From the NCBI GenBank assembly GCA_036480335.1, contig JAZGGH010000086.1, forward strand, positions 1 to 64,000: a DNA stretch of 64,000 nucleotides. Reading direction: 5' to 3'. The notes under the pieces are model-generated. The model saw only the letters and a list, made by a program, of their open reading frames with translations. It searched no databases and was not told the origin of the DNA. Source of the DNA: JAZGER01 sp036480335 (GTDB lineage Bacteria > Pseudomonadota > Gammaproteobacteria > DSM-19610). Position 1 is the stretch's first letter. Each line of letters opens with the position of its first letter. The translations under genes were made by a program, and so were the position numbers. Below, one piece after another: positions 25,704 to 34,971 of this stretch.

Positions 25704-27941
25704 TTACCCGAGCGCGCGCATACGCAAAATAATTGCATGCAGTTCACTGACTTTGGTGGCGGCATTGATTTGCGCCAGGTAGGCTGCATTTGTTGATGCA
25801 TTGAAAGCCTTTGCTTGCAGTATCTCCAAAGCGATAGAACGTTTTACATCCAGCCCGGAATCCGTGCCTGAGATACCGGTATCTGCGCGCATTTGAATAA
25901 TAATCGCATGCAACCCACTGACACTGGTGGCCGCATTGATCCGTGACAGGTAAGCCACATTTGTTGAAGTATCGAAGGCCTTTGCTTCCAATATTTCCAA
26001 AGCAATAGCGCGTTTTACATTCAGCCTGGGGTCTGTGCCTGAGGTACCGGTATCTGCGCGCATTTGAACAATAATCGCATGCAGCCCGCTGACACTGGTG
26101 GCCGCATTGATCCGTGACAGGTAAGCCACATTTGTTGATGCATCGAAGGCCTTTGCTTCCAATATCTCCAAAGCAATAGCGCGTTTTACATTCAATCTGG
26201 GGTCGTCAACACCTTGATCATGATTGGATTTGACTACAACATTGCCAAAAGTTACGTCGCCATTGTAAGCAGTAATAAAAACAGATCCTTTGCGAGTATT
26301 AACATCTGCCTGAATACCCCACAGCGCAGGTTCAGCTTCATTTTGTTTCCACAGTTTGACTTTAAATCGACTCATACCTCCGCTTAATGCGACTGAAGAG
26401 GACTTAAGCATATAGGTTTCCCCTACAGAAATTGAAACAGACTTCTGTGGGTCGGGTGTTCTGACATTCTCCCAGGGATTTGGTCTACCATCTCTTGGCC
26501 CACCATACGTTAGAATTTCAAGCGTAGCTCGATGAATAGGCCCTCGAACCCATGCCAACGACTGTAATGGCCAACCCACTTTTGGCGATTCGATCCGTTC
26601 GAACTCATGCCCCTGCCAGCCAACCGCAAAACCGATACCAGAAAAACCTGAATGCGGTGTAAATGGCACTGTCACTTCATAATTAGCATCCCAGTTCATA
26701 TCCCCTATCGTGATGGCTCTGTCGTAACCGGTTTCTATGGTTCGTATGCCTTGATGCGTTAAATCCCACAACCCATCGACAATGTGTGCAACGCTTTCAA
26801 CATCCCGGATGTCAGATAAAGATGCCCAGTTTGCTGTGTATGGAAATGGCCATTGAGTCGTAGGGGCATAATTCATCGTGACTATTTTACTCGATACCTG
26901 GTTTTGATTATCTTTTGCTGTTATCAGAATATGATTTTGCCCATTAAGCAAACGACTGCGATCAATCTCAATCGTAAAATCCCCGTCCCTTTGTAATCGG
27001 TTACTGCCTCCAGGTGCAAATTTTAAAGTATTTTCAGAGCCAGAATTCAACGAATATGTCAGCGACGTTATATTCAGGTCAGAAGATACATTACCCAAAA
27101 TATTGGCCCACTTCTGAGAACTACCAGGCTGCCCGGATAATGGATTGTAATCGTACCAGGTACTGATAACTGGCGGCGATCCATCACTGACAGGCGGTGT
27201 CCAGACATCCATATCAGCTATGGAGTTATCTAAATTCATGAAATAATCGATACTAGCAAGAAAGGAAGGGTTACTTCCTGCAGTGCCTGCGAAAACCCCG
27301 ACCTCGTTTACAGCCAATTTTTTATTAAAGGTAACAGCATCAGTCCATGTTGTTCCATTATACGAATATCGGAATGTCCAATCATCACCAGCACGAATGA
27401 CTTGCCGATAAGCAGGTGAGCCATTAGGAAGACCAACAAATTTATAATTTTCGGTTTCACCCGTATTGGCATCTACATATGCAACGAATAGCTTAATGCC
27501 ACTAGCATTATCATTATAAAAAATATCAAAACGTAGGAATACATTATCGCTTTGTTGAACAATAAGCCCTTGCATCTGGTGCTTTACATTTGGGGATGTT
27601 TCAAATTTTGCTTCGAACTGAAAGTCTGTATCGGAAGTCGCCTGCAATAGGCGGGGCGCCTTATTACTATCATTCGTCTTCCATAAATCATGTGTTAGCC
27701 CACCAGGGATAGCAATCAAAGCATTGCTCCCATCGAAAGTCAGCGTAGATTGCCCAGGATCGTTACTGGCCGTCGTATCGTATGGGTCATAAAAACGCCA
27801 TGCGGGATTTGGCTCTGAAGTTGCCGAATTAAAATCATCTGAACGTAAATCTGAAGCTTCAATACTATATGAACAAGCCAACACAATCATCGTAAGCAAG
27901 GATTTTCTTAAATCTCTCCAAATGCTGTTATTACGTTTCAT
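25704..27941 (-). CDS. Secreted protein with concanavalin-like DUF1349 domain and three GA-like C-terminal repeats
   Basis: About 745 residues. GGAGATAAAA precedes ATG 27941, which I prefer over the ATG four codons upstream. A signal peptide (about 12-33) is followed by a DUF1349-like jelly roll (about 38-245; GLIVQQSDNVFLRFDIFY), a linker with WTPPVSDGSPPVISTW, an Ig-like part, and a second lectin-like domain (about 370-570; FTPHSGFSGIGFAVGWQGHE). The last 166 residues are three units of 57, 57 and 52 residues with a shared core (VKRAIALEILEAKAF, INAATSVSGLHAII), a pattern like the GA three-helix albumin-binding module. Units one and two are almost identical. Extracellular carbohydrate binding is likely; the substrate is unknown. 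Confidence 0.7.
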   Translation of the reverse strand: MKRNNSIWRDLRKSLLTMIVLACSYSIEASDLRSDDFNSATSEPNPAWRFYDPYDTTASNDPGQSTLTFDGSNALIAIPGGLTHDLWKTNDSNKAPRLLQATSDTDFQFEAKFETSPNVKHQMQGLIVQQSDNVFLRFDIFYNDNASGIKLFVAYVDANTGETENYKFVGLPNGSPAYRQVIRAGDDWTFRYSYNGTTWTDAVTFNKKLAVNEVGVFAGTAGSNPSFLASIDYFMNLDNSIADMDVWTPPVSDGSPPVISTWYDYNPLSGQPGSSQKWANILGNVSSDLNITSLTYSLNSGSENTLKFAPGGSNRLQRDGDFTIEIDRSRLLNGQNHILITAKDNQNQVSSKIVTMNYAPTTQWPFPYTANWASLSDIRDVESVAHIVDGLWDLTHQGIRTIETGYDRAITIGDMNWDANYEVTVPFTPHSGFSGIGFAVGWQGHEFERIESPKVGWPLQSLAWVRGPIHRATLEILTYGGPRDGRPNPWENVRTPDPQKSVSISVGETYMLKSSSVALSGGMSRFKVKLWKQNEAEPALWGIQADVNTRKGSVFITAYNGDVTFGNVVVKSNHDQGVDDPRLNVKRAIALEILEAKAFDASTNVAYLSRINAATSVSGLHAIIVQMRADTGTSGTDPRLNVKRAIALEILEAKAFDTSTNVAYLSRINAATSVSGLHAIIIQMRADTGISGTDSGLDVKRSIALEILQAKAFNASTNAAYLAQINAATKVSELHAIILRMRALG
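25707..26204 (-). repeat. Three tandem protein-coding repeats of about 171 bp
   Basis: Units at 26204-26034, 26033-25863 and 25862-25707 encode the GA-like modules. Units 1 and 2 differ at only a few bases, so the duplication is recent; unit 3 has diverged more and is shorter. Confidence 0.85.
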
Positions 27942-28007
27942 TTTTATCTCCATATGATTATTCAGTGCGCTATACCGATATCCGGCACCAACAAAGGAAT
28001 AGATTAC

Positions 28008-28151
28008 ATGTCAGAGGATAATATTATTCCACTCAAATTGCCAACGGAAGAGGCTTTGTTACAGTGCGACTCCGGCCTGTTCATACAGGAGCTTCTTCTA
28101 TCCAACCTACGTAGAACCACCTCAAACATGGATTTCATTTCCGTACAATAA
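28008..28151 (+). CDS. Small 47-residue protein, unrecognised
   Basis: The frame from ATG 28008 (MSEDNIIPLKLPTEEALLQC) has AAAGGA about 8-10 bases before it and a perfect rho-independent terminator 8 bases after its stop, which together support a real short gene. No signal peptide, no membrane helix and no known domain. The open frame continues to an ATG at 27954 but that overlaps the start of the divergent secreted protein. Product and role unknown. Confidence 0.45.
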   Translation: MSEDNIIPLKLPTEEALLQCDSGLFIQELLLSNLRRTTSNMDFISVQ

Positions 28152-28158
28152 ATCACCC

Positions 28159-28189
28159 AGCACCAAGATTTCTAATCTTGGTGCTTTTT
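28159..28189 (+). terminator. Rho-independent terminator
   Basis: Perfect 12-bp stem AGCACCAAGATT/AATCTTGGTGCT, three-base loop, then TTTTT. Confidence 0.9.
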
Positions 28190-28563
28190 ACAAAATAGCA
28201 TATGCTTCCTCATTTCAACCCACATCATCACAGACCTTTTCACACCACATTCTTATTAACTAATCTTCGGTTTATTTTTTCAGCACAAATGACAGCCCTT
28301 CAATAACCACGAAATAATTTGCCGATAGTATAGATGCCGCCCCAATATAGGCTTTTCTCGTATTTGTTACCCCCTACTATTAAACTCTCGCCATGGATGA
28401 ACGATGCTTGCTTAACAATACTAACGATTACATCCTCGCTACCGGAGTTATGATGAATAAATCTGGCACTTGCCCCTCATACTTTTGCCCCCTATACTTG
28501 TGAGTCTTCCATCGTCTATGGTTCCAGAACAGGATATAAAACCGAACTTCCACTGATGACAAC
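28190..28563. other. Intergenic stretch without an identified gene
   Basis: These 374 bases have no convincing frame. Near 28467-28495 a pattern TTGCCCC(C)T-ATACTT is repeated twice, 15-16 bases apart; its meaning is unclear. Confidence 0.4.
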
Positions 28564-28821
28564 ATGAAAAACAACAAAAGTCTTCTGCAAAAATCATCAC
28601 TTTATTTTTCTATTGCCAGTTTTTTAGCCTCTGTTGCCTGTGTGATTTATCTCACTCTGAAAATTGATAACCTGGGCTGGGAAAATCCTGTTTCCGCAAG
28701 TCTGCTCGCTGCCACATTCTTTTTTGCTTTTGTTGGTGTCGTTCTTGCCATTATTGGCACGAGTAATATTCCCAGCTTCAAATTCGATAGTGCTGAGAAC
28801 GTCGACAACAATTCTGATTAA
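28564..28821 (+). CDS. Small two-helix membrane protein, unrecognised
   Basis: An 85-residue protein with two membrane helices (about 12-33 and 46-66) and an acidic C-terminal tail. It has no family that I recognise. The upstream region has no strong ribosome site, only weak GATGACAAC before the ATG. The two-helix hairpin is plausible as a gene, but expression is not assured. Confidence 0.5.
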   Translation: MKNNKSLLQKSSLYFSIASFLASVACVIYLTLKIDNLGWENPVSASLLAATFFFAFVGVVLAIIGTSNIPSFKFDSAENVDNNSD

Positions 28822-28994
28822 GAGAAATTTGCGCTATTTCTACAGGTTACGCCTGAACATTGAATCCCCAATCTAATAACAGCAATTAACTATATACCTA
28901 TTTAATAACATTACAATTTGTAATCTTATTATAATTCTTTTAGTCTTGATGCTTATGATTCGCAATCAGCTTAGTTGTTCTCTGGAGGATTGAC

Positions 28995-29819
28995 ATGGCA
29001 CAACCAGATATCAGGTCAGGATCTGACCTTGAATCAAATGCATTACCCTACGTTGCGCCCAGCCGCATTATAGATACGAACGCACCGTTACGCTGGCTTA
29101 AGCTTGGCTGGGAAGACTACAAACAGGCACCGGGGGTTAGTCTCCTGTATGGAGGGTTCCTGGTGTTAATCAGCTATATCCTTGCCTTTTTTACCTGGAA
29201 ACTTGGTGGGTATATTCTGCTCTTCAGTCTGATGTCTGGCTTCGTTTTCATTGCGCCTGTGTTGGCTATCGGGCTTTATTCAATCAGTTGTCAGTTGCAG
29301 GCGGGATTAAAACCCAAACTGGGTTATTGTTTACGCGAAGGCAAACGACATCTGGGTAATGAGCTGGTCTATTCAATGATTCTGCTGGTATTGTTTATGC
29401 TATGGGCGCGGGCCGGCTCAGTGACGCATATCTTTTTCCCGGATGAGGGCAATCCAGCGTTTTCTGATCTTGCACTGTTTCTCTCCATTGGTTCTGTGGT
29501 AGGGGCTATCTTTGCCACACTGGTTTTTTCCACCAGCGCCTTTTCTCTGCCTATGATGCTGGACCGTAAAGTGGATGCTGTTACGGCTGTGTTAACCAGC
29601 GTGAGTGCTGTGCGTCGCAATAAGGCTGCGATGGCTCTTTGGGCCGGGATTATTCTGCTTGCAGTTATTCTCAGTTTTGCAACTGCATTCCTGGGTCTGG
29701 CAGTGTTTATTCCTGTGATTGGTTATGCAACCTGGCATGGTTATCAGGATACTATCCTGGCTGAGCAGTGGCCGGAAAATAGTAAGCCTGGGGATTCGCT
29801 ATGCAGCCAGCCTGATTAA
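28995..29819 (+). CDS. DUF2189 domain membrane protein
   Basis: A 274-residue protein with six membrane helices, conserved lead WLKLGWEDYKQAPGVSLLYG and the family signature FVFIAPVLAIGLYSISCQLQ. This fits the DUF2189 family, often annotated as cytochrome c oxidase subunit I-like but of unknown role. TGGAGGATTGAC gives a strong ribosome site. It is convergent with the dihydroorotate-dehydrogenase-like gene across a shared hairpin. Confidence 0.85.
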   Translation: MAQPDIRSGSDLESNALPYVAPSRIIDTNAPLRWLKLGWEDYKQAPGVSLLYGGFLVLISYILAFFTWKLGGYILLFSLMSGFVFIAPVLAIGLYSISCQLQAGLKPKLGYCLREGKRHLGNELVYSMILLVLFMLWARAGSVTHIFFPDEGNPAFSDLALFLSIGSVVGAIFATLVFSTSAFSLPMMLDRKVDAVTAVLTSVSAVRRNKAAMALWAGIILLAVILSFATAFLGLAVFIPVIGYATWHGYQDTILAEQWPENSKPGDSLCSQPD

Positions 29820-29845
29820 CCGGGATATGCAATATTCGGGTTAAT
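29815..29845. terminator. Bidirectional hairpin between convergent genes
   Basis: ATTAACC pairs with GGGTTAAT around GGATAT/ATATTC with mismatches in the middle. It overlaps both stop codons. Confidence 0.5.
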
Positions 29846-30827
29846 AGCTTTGCAGTACTTTCAGGTAGTTGGCACGTTGCCAGGCTTGCGGGTCTGGTGA
29901 ATGTTGTTGGCTGAAGCTGCCTTTCAGTTGTTCGACAGATTCGTATTCCTTTTCTTCCATCCACTGGGCCATGTCTATAAGGATAGTTGCCAGATAATCG
30001 GGGCCATTTTTCAGCAGTGTTGCACACAAGTGGGTGACATCTGCACCGGACAGGAGCAGTTTCATCACTTCAGTCACGCTGTGTATCCCTCCTGTTGCCG
30101 CCAGAGAAACATCAACGCGACCATGCAATAAAGCAATCCAGTGTATTCGCATCAGAGCTTCATAAGGAGAAGACAGGTGCAGGGTATGTTTTACTGTCAG
30201 CGTATCGAGATCAAGATCTGGCTGGTAAAAACGGTTAAACAATGACACACCGTCAGCACCGGCTTCGCCCAGTTTGCCAATAAAATTTGCCGGTGAGCTA
30301 AACTGTGATGACAGTTTCAGTGTGATTGGAATATTTACAGCCTGTTTGAGTTGCGTCAATAACTGAATGTAATTGTCTTCCACTTCTGCAGCAGTCTGGT
30401 TGAGGTCTGCCGCCAAATAATACACATTCAGTTCGAGCGCATCGGCACCCGCCCCTACCATTTCCGACGCATGTTCAATCCAGCCGCCGGGGGTAATTCC
30501 GTTGAGGCTGGCGATTACCGGTATTTCCAGCGCTTGTTTCAACGCCCAGAGCTGCGCCAGGTAAGTATCCAGACTGGTTTCACAATTGGCCGATGCAGGC
30601 AGATAACTGTCAGCCTCACCATGACCAATATCCTGGAAACTCCACAAGCTCTCCAGCTCATTCTGTTCGGCGACGATTTCTTCTTCAAACAGGGAATACA
30701 TGACAATCGCAGAGGCGCCCGCATCTTCAAGCCGACGTGCCGTATCGAGATCGCGGCTTAAGGGGGATGCTGAAGGAACGAGTGGATTCTTTAATGACAG
30801 GCCCAGGTAATTTGTTGACAGGTCCAT
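29841..30827 (-). CDS. Dihydroorotate dehydrogenase-like flavoprotein
   Basis: A 328-residue TIM-barrel protein of the dihydroorotate dehydrogenase class: N-terminal LSLKNPLVPSASPLS, phosphate-binding loop region ATGGIHSVTEVMKLLLSGAD, and NPL-type flavin contacts. The family's usual catalytic cysteine or serine neighbourhood is not conserved enough to be sure it makes orotate. Its ATG overlaps the nifJ stop in TAATG, so it is co-translated with pyruvate:ferredoxin oxidoreductase. A redox partner role for NifJ is more likely than pyrimidine synthesis, but this is inference. Confidence 0.83.
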   Translation of the reverse strand: MDLSTNYLGLSLKNPLVPSASPLSRDLDTARRLEDAGASAIVMYSLFEEEIVAEQNELESLWSFQDIGHGEADSYLPASANCETSLDTYLAQLWALKQALEIPVIASLNGITPGGWIEHASEMVGAGADALELNVYYLAADLNQTAAEVEDNYIQLLTQLKQAVNIPITLKLSSQFSSPANFIGKLGEAGADGVSLFNRFYQPDLDLDTLTVKHTLHLSSPYEALMRIHWIALLHGRVDVSLAATGGIHSVTEVMKLLLSGADVTHLCATLLKNGPDYLATILIDMAQWMEEKEYESVEQLKGSFSQQHSPDPQAWQRANYLKVLQSY

Positions 30828-33800
30828 TATTTAGCCTCCTCCTGATTTACATTTCGCGTTGTATCTGACTCAGCATCATTGCCGGGATTCATCGATAAAC
30901 TGGCAAGTTGTTCGAGATGATGAAACCGCTCCAGTACTGCCTGTTGTTCTTCTGCCAGCAACCGGTCTGCTGTTTCCGGGTGGGTTCGCCACAACATCGA
31001 GAAACGTGCTTCTGTCTGGTAGTAGTCTTTTAACTTGATGCTCGGTTTTTTGTAATCCAGTTGCAAGGCGTTTTTGCCCTGCTCCCGTCTGCGCGGATCA
31101 TAGCGATACAATTGCCAGTAACCGCTTTTCACTGCAAGTCCCTGCTGGCGAAGATTGTGCGTCAGATCAACTCCGTGTGCAATACAGGGTGAGTAAGCAA
31201 TGATGATGGATGTGCCAGGATAAGATTCAGCCTCACGGAATGCCCGTTGTGTCTGGACATCCTTCGCACCGAAAGCGATTTTTGCAACATATACATTTTC
31301 ATACGCCATAGCGATCAGACCCAGGTCTTTTTTTGCTGAGGATTTACCGGCAGCAGAGAATTTTGCAATCGCCCCTTTGGGTGTCGCTTTGGAGGTTTGT
31401 CCACCGGTGTTTGAATACACTTCGGTATCCAGCACCAGAATATTCACATCACGCCCGCTGGCCATCACATGGTCAACACCGCCAAAACCGATATCATAAG
31501 CCCAGCCATCACCGCCTATGATCCAGACACTTTTCTTCGCACAGTAATCAATCACGCTGAGCAGGCGTTGCGCATCTGCATGTGGGCTGTTTTCCAGTTG
31601 CTGCTTGATGGCTTCAAGGCGTTCACGTTGTTCAAAAATACCCGGCTCATCAGACTGATCCGCATGAATAATTGCATTCGTCTGTGCTTCGCCCAGCTCT
31701 TCCTGCATTTGCTGTAACAGGTTTTCGGCATGCTGGCGATGTTGATCAATTGCCATGCGGAAGCCAAGACCAAACTCGGCGTTATCTTCGAAGAGCGAAT
31801 TTGACCAGGCTGGCCCACGCCCATCCGGATTGGTCGTATAGGGTGTGGTCGGCAGGTTGCCGCCATAGATTGATGAACAACCGGTGGCATTGGCAATCAA
31901 CATGCGGTCACCGAACAATTGCGTAGCCAGCCGGATATAAGGTGTTTCACCGCAACCGAGACAGGCGCCGGAAAACTCGAATAGCGGCTGCGACAGCATA
32001 GAACCTTTCAGTGTTGTCCAGCGTATCTTGTTGCGATCGTGTTCTGGAATGCTCAAAAAATAGTCCCAGTTTTTGCGTTCCTGTTCGCGCAATGGTGTCT
32101 GCGACTGCATCATTAATGCCTTGCGACTGGCGTTGGATTTATCTCTGGCCGGACACACATCCACACACAGACCACAGCCGGTACAGTCTTCCGGCGCAAC
32201 CTGATAGCTGACATGCTCACCCTCGGTAAACTCCTTACCCTTGATCGGTAGGTGTTTGAAACTGGCCGGTGCATCCTTGACATCATCGGCTGAAAATACC
32301 TTACTGCGAATGGCCGAATGCGGACAGACGAAGGGACACTTGCCACAGAAGATGCATAGATCTTCATTCCATATCGGTATTTCACGGGCAATGTTGCGTT
32401 TTTCCCAGGCAGCAGTGCCAAGTGGCCAGGTGCCATCTGCCGGCAATATGCTCACCGGCAAACTGTCGCCACGACCAGCAATCAACTCCGCCGTCACCTG
32501 CCGCACAAATTCTGGCGCAGTTTCAGGCACAACAGGTGGCAGTGTGATATTGCTCGTAACACTTTCCGGCAGCTTCACAGCGTGCAGAGCTTCCAGGGTC
32601 GCATCAATGGCTGCAAAATTCCGCTGGACAATCTTACGGCCCTTGCGACCATAGGCTTTTTCCACTGCCTGCTTGATTTTATCGATGGCTTCGTCAGCAG
32701 GCAGTACGCCAGATATGGCGAAGAAACAGGTCTGCATAATGGTATTGATGCGCCGCCCCATACCCGCTTCAGCAGCAACACTATAGGCATCGATAGTGTA
32801 CAGACGAATCGATTTTTCAAGTATTTTTTCCTGCACAGGTCGGGGCAAAGTATCCCAGACTGTATCGACTGAAGCTGGCGAATTAAGCAGGAATACCGCT
32901 TCATCGGCGGCCTTGTCGAGCATCGGATATTGTTCGAGAAAAGCTGTCTGGTGACAACCGATAAACTGCGCTTCGTTATCCGCAATCAGATAAGCCGAAC
33001 GGATCGGTCTGTCACTGAATCGCAAATGCGACACGGTTACGGCACCCGCTTTCTTGGAGTCATAAACAAAATACCCCTGGGCATATTGCGGTGTTTCGCC
33101 ACCAATGATTTTGATGGTATTTTTATTGGCGCTAACTGTCCCGTCCGAACCTAGCCCGTAAAACAGGCATTGTTTCACTTCCTGCATAGCATCGTTGCGC
33201 AAATGCTCATCCCATTCGAGGCTCGTATACGTCAAATCATCATGGATACCAATGGTAAAGTGGTTCTTCGGCTGTTCGGCAGACAGGTTATCGAAAACGG
33301 CCTGCACCATACCGGGCGTGAATTCCTTTGAAGACAATCCATAACGACCACCCACGACATAAGGCATACCTAAAAAACGATCACCGCCAGTGCTGACGTA
33401 TTCTGCCAGCAGCGTCATTATGTCCTTGTATAACGGTTCGCCATCGGCACCGGGTTCCTTGCAACGATCGAGTACCGCAATGTGGCGCACGCTGACAGGC
33501 AGGCTGTCAATCAGGTCTTGTGCTGACAACGGACGCAACAGGCGTATCCGTAACAAACCAACTTTTGCATTACGCGTTAGCAGGTGATCCACCGTCTCCT
33601 CAACGGTTTCAGCTGCTGATCCCATCAGTACAATCACCCGCTCAGCGTCGGGATGCCCGTAATATTCAAACAACCGGTATTGCCTGCCGGTCAATTCAGC
33701 AAACCGGTTCATCGCTCCCTGCACAATGCCTGGCAAAGCGCGATAATAAGGATTGACTGTTTCACGCGCCTGGAAATACACATCGGGATTCTGCGATGTA

Positions 33801-34453
33801 CCACGCACTACAGGATGGTCCGGTGTCAGTGCTCTGCGACGATGCGCATGCACCCACTCCTGATCGATCATTGCACGAATGGTTGCATCATCAATCAGGA
33901 AAATTTTTGCCAGTTCGTGAGAAGTACGAAAGCCATCGAAAAAATGTACGAAGGGTAAACGCCCTTCCAGAGTTGCCGCCTGTGCGATCAACGCAAAATC
34001 CATGGCTTCCTGTACCGAACCTGCTGCGAGCATGGCATACCCTGTGCCGCGTATTGCCATCACATCGGAATGATCGCCGAAAATTGACAACGCCTGCGCC
34101 GCCAGCGAACGTGCCGCAACATGGATTACACCGGGTGACAGCTCACCGGCAATCTTGTACATATTCGGGATCATCAGCAACAATCCCTGAGAAGCCGTAA
34201 ATGTCGTCGTCAATGCCCCGCTCTGCAGAGCGCCATGCACTGTTCCGGCCGCCCCGGCCTCACTCTGCATCTCGATCACTTCTGGCGTTGATCCCCATAT
34301 ATTTCGATGACCGAGAGCTGACCAGTCATCCGACAATTCACCCATCGGTGATGCCGGTGTGATCGGATAAATTGCAATCACCTCATTGGTTTTATGTGCA
34401 ATACGGGCCGCAGCCTCGTTACCATCGATGGTTGCTGTTTGACTATCTGGCAT
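30827..34453 (-). CDS. nifJ: Pyruvate:ferredoxin (flavodoxin) oxidoreductase
   Basis: A 1208-residue single-chain enzyme that converts pyruvate and CoA to acetyl-CoA and CO2 and reduces ferredoxin or flavodoxin. Domain order is complete: N-terminal pyruvate-binding alpha part (YPITPASPMGELSDDW), domain II, the central gamma part, two 4Fe-4S motifs (CIFCGKCPFVCPHSAI and CTGCGLCVDVCPA), cluster ligand CLGCGETPYI, and the thiamine pyrophosphate motif GDGWAYDIGFGGVDH with LDTEVYSNTGGQTSKATP. Its C-terminal CoA-related part is present. The start is ATG 34453. It is co-translated with the downstream flavoprotein. Confidence 0.95.
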   Translation of the reverse strand: MPDSQTATIDGNEAAARIAHKTNEVIAIYPITPASPMGELSDDWSALGHRNIWGSTPEVIEMQSEAGAAGTVHGALQSGALTTTFTASQGLLLMIPNMYKIAGELSPGVIHVAARSLAAQALSIFGDHSDVMAIRGTGYAMLAAGSVQEAMDFALIAQAATLEGRLPFVHFFDGFRTSHELAKIFLIDDATIRAMIDQEWVHAHRRRALTPDHPVVRGTSQNPDVYFQARETVNPYYRALPGIVQGAMNRFAELTGRQYRLFEYYGHPDAERVIVLMGSAAETVEETVDHLLTRNAKVGLLRIRLLRPLSAQDLIDSLPVSVRHIAVLDRCKEPGADGEPLYKDIMTLLAEYVSTGGDRFLGMPYVVGGRYGLSSKEFTPGMVQAVFDNLSAEQPKNHFTIGIHDDLTYTSLEWDEHLRNDAMQEVKQCLFYGLGSDGTVSANKNTIKIIGGETPQYAQGYFVYDSKKAGAVTVSHLRFSDRPIRSAYLIADNEAQFIGCHQTAFLEQYPMLDKAADEAVFLLNSPASVDTVWDTLPRPVQEKILEKSIRLYTIDAYSVAAEAGMGRRINTIMQTCFFAISGVLPADEAIDKIKQAVEKAYGRKGRKIVQRNFAAIDATLEALHAVKLPESVTSNITLPPVVPETAPEFVRQVTAELIAGRGDSLPVSILPADGTWPLGTAAWEKRNIAREIPIWNEDLCIFCGKCPFVCPHSAIRSKVFSADDVKDAPASFKHLPIKGKEFTEGEHVSYQVAPEDCTGCGLCVDVCPARDKSNASRKALMMQSQTPLREQERKNWDYFLSIPEHDRNKIRWTTLKGSMLSQPLFEFSGACLGCGETPYIRLATQLFGDRMLIANATGCSSIYGGNLPTTPYTTNPDGRGPAWSNSLFEDNAEFGLGFRMAIDQHRQHAENLLQQMQEELGEAQTNAIIHADQSDEPGIFEQRERLEAIKQQLENSPHADAQRLLSVIDYCAKKSVWIIGGDGWAYDIGFGGVDHVMASGRDVNILVLDTEVYSNTGGQTSKATPKGAIAKFSAAGKSSAKKDLGLIAMAYENVYVAKIAFGAKDVQTQRAFREAESYPGTSIIIAYSPCIAHGVDLTHNLRQQGLAVKSGYWQLYRYDPRRREQGKNALQLDYKKPSIKLKDYYQTEARFSMLWRTHPETADRLLAEEQQAVLERFHHLEQLASLSMNPGNDAESDTTRNVNQEEAK

Positions 34454-34545
34454 TGCTACTCCCGTGCAATAAGATGATATCAGTATATACCAGAAAATAG
34501 AGCGGGCATGCGATGATACGGATCAATAAAACTGCAGGTGGTATT

Positions 34546-34953
34546 TCAGGAATTCCCAAACGAGCGAGGTCGGACAAAAAACCAACTTGCTATAACCAGC
34601 GCTCCAAATGCAGTATAAACAACCGTAAACAACCAAACTGGTGCTTGAAAATACAACAAGGATTCTAACCAATACGAAATAAATGAACCCGCATACACAG
34701 TACCATCGGCTTGATTACGAAGCGACATTTCCCAGGTTGTTAGCGGGCAAATGCTACCAATCCACGACTGAATAGTAACAATACCCATTGCTGCAACATG
34801 CAATGAACGAAACCAGGGGTTTCTTACCCAGGACCAGGCAAGAGCTCTGCCTACATAAATAACCACCAGCCCAGCTACAATAAACACAACAACTAATACA
34901 TGTAGCAATAACAATACATCAGCAATCATAAGATAGCATATTGGCAATTTCAT
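34546..34953 (-). CDS. DUF2784 domain membrane protein
   Basis: A 135-residue protein with four membrane helices and the DUF2784 signature HVLVVVFIVAGLVVIY, WSWVRNPWFRSLHVAAMG and CPLTTWE. Function unknown. An internal ATG eight residues in could be the true start. It follows the His/Met-rich outer-membrane gene on the same strand after 18 bases, so the two may share a transcript. Confidence 0.85.
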   Translation of the reverse strand: MKLPICYLMIADVLLLLHVLVVVFIVAGLVVIYVGRALAWSWVRNPWFRSLHVAAMGIVTIQSWIGSICPLTTWEMSLRNQADGTVYAGSFISYWLESLLYFQAPVWLFTVVYTAFGALVIASWFFVRPRSFGNS

Positions 34954-34971
34954 GAATTGATCAGAGGTTCC

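Noticed and set aside
25707..26204. 171-bp tandem repeats as satellite DNA or CRISPR
   Set aside because: They are in frame and encode helical modules of one secreted protein.
28463..28477. Second sigma-54-like box (CTGGCACTTGCCCC)
   Set aside because: TGGCAC and TTGC are directly joined; the required 5-base spacer is missing.
28979..28991. TGATTCGCAATCA-like palindrome near 28957 upstream of DUF2189 as an FNR or Fur site
   Set aside because: Half-sites do not match FNR (TTGAT-N4-ATCAA) or the Fur 19-mer.
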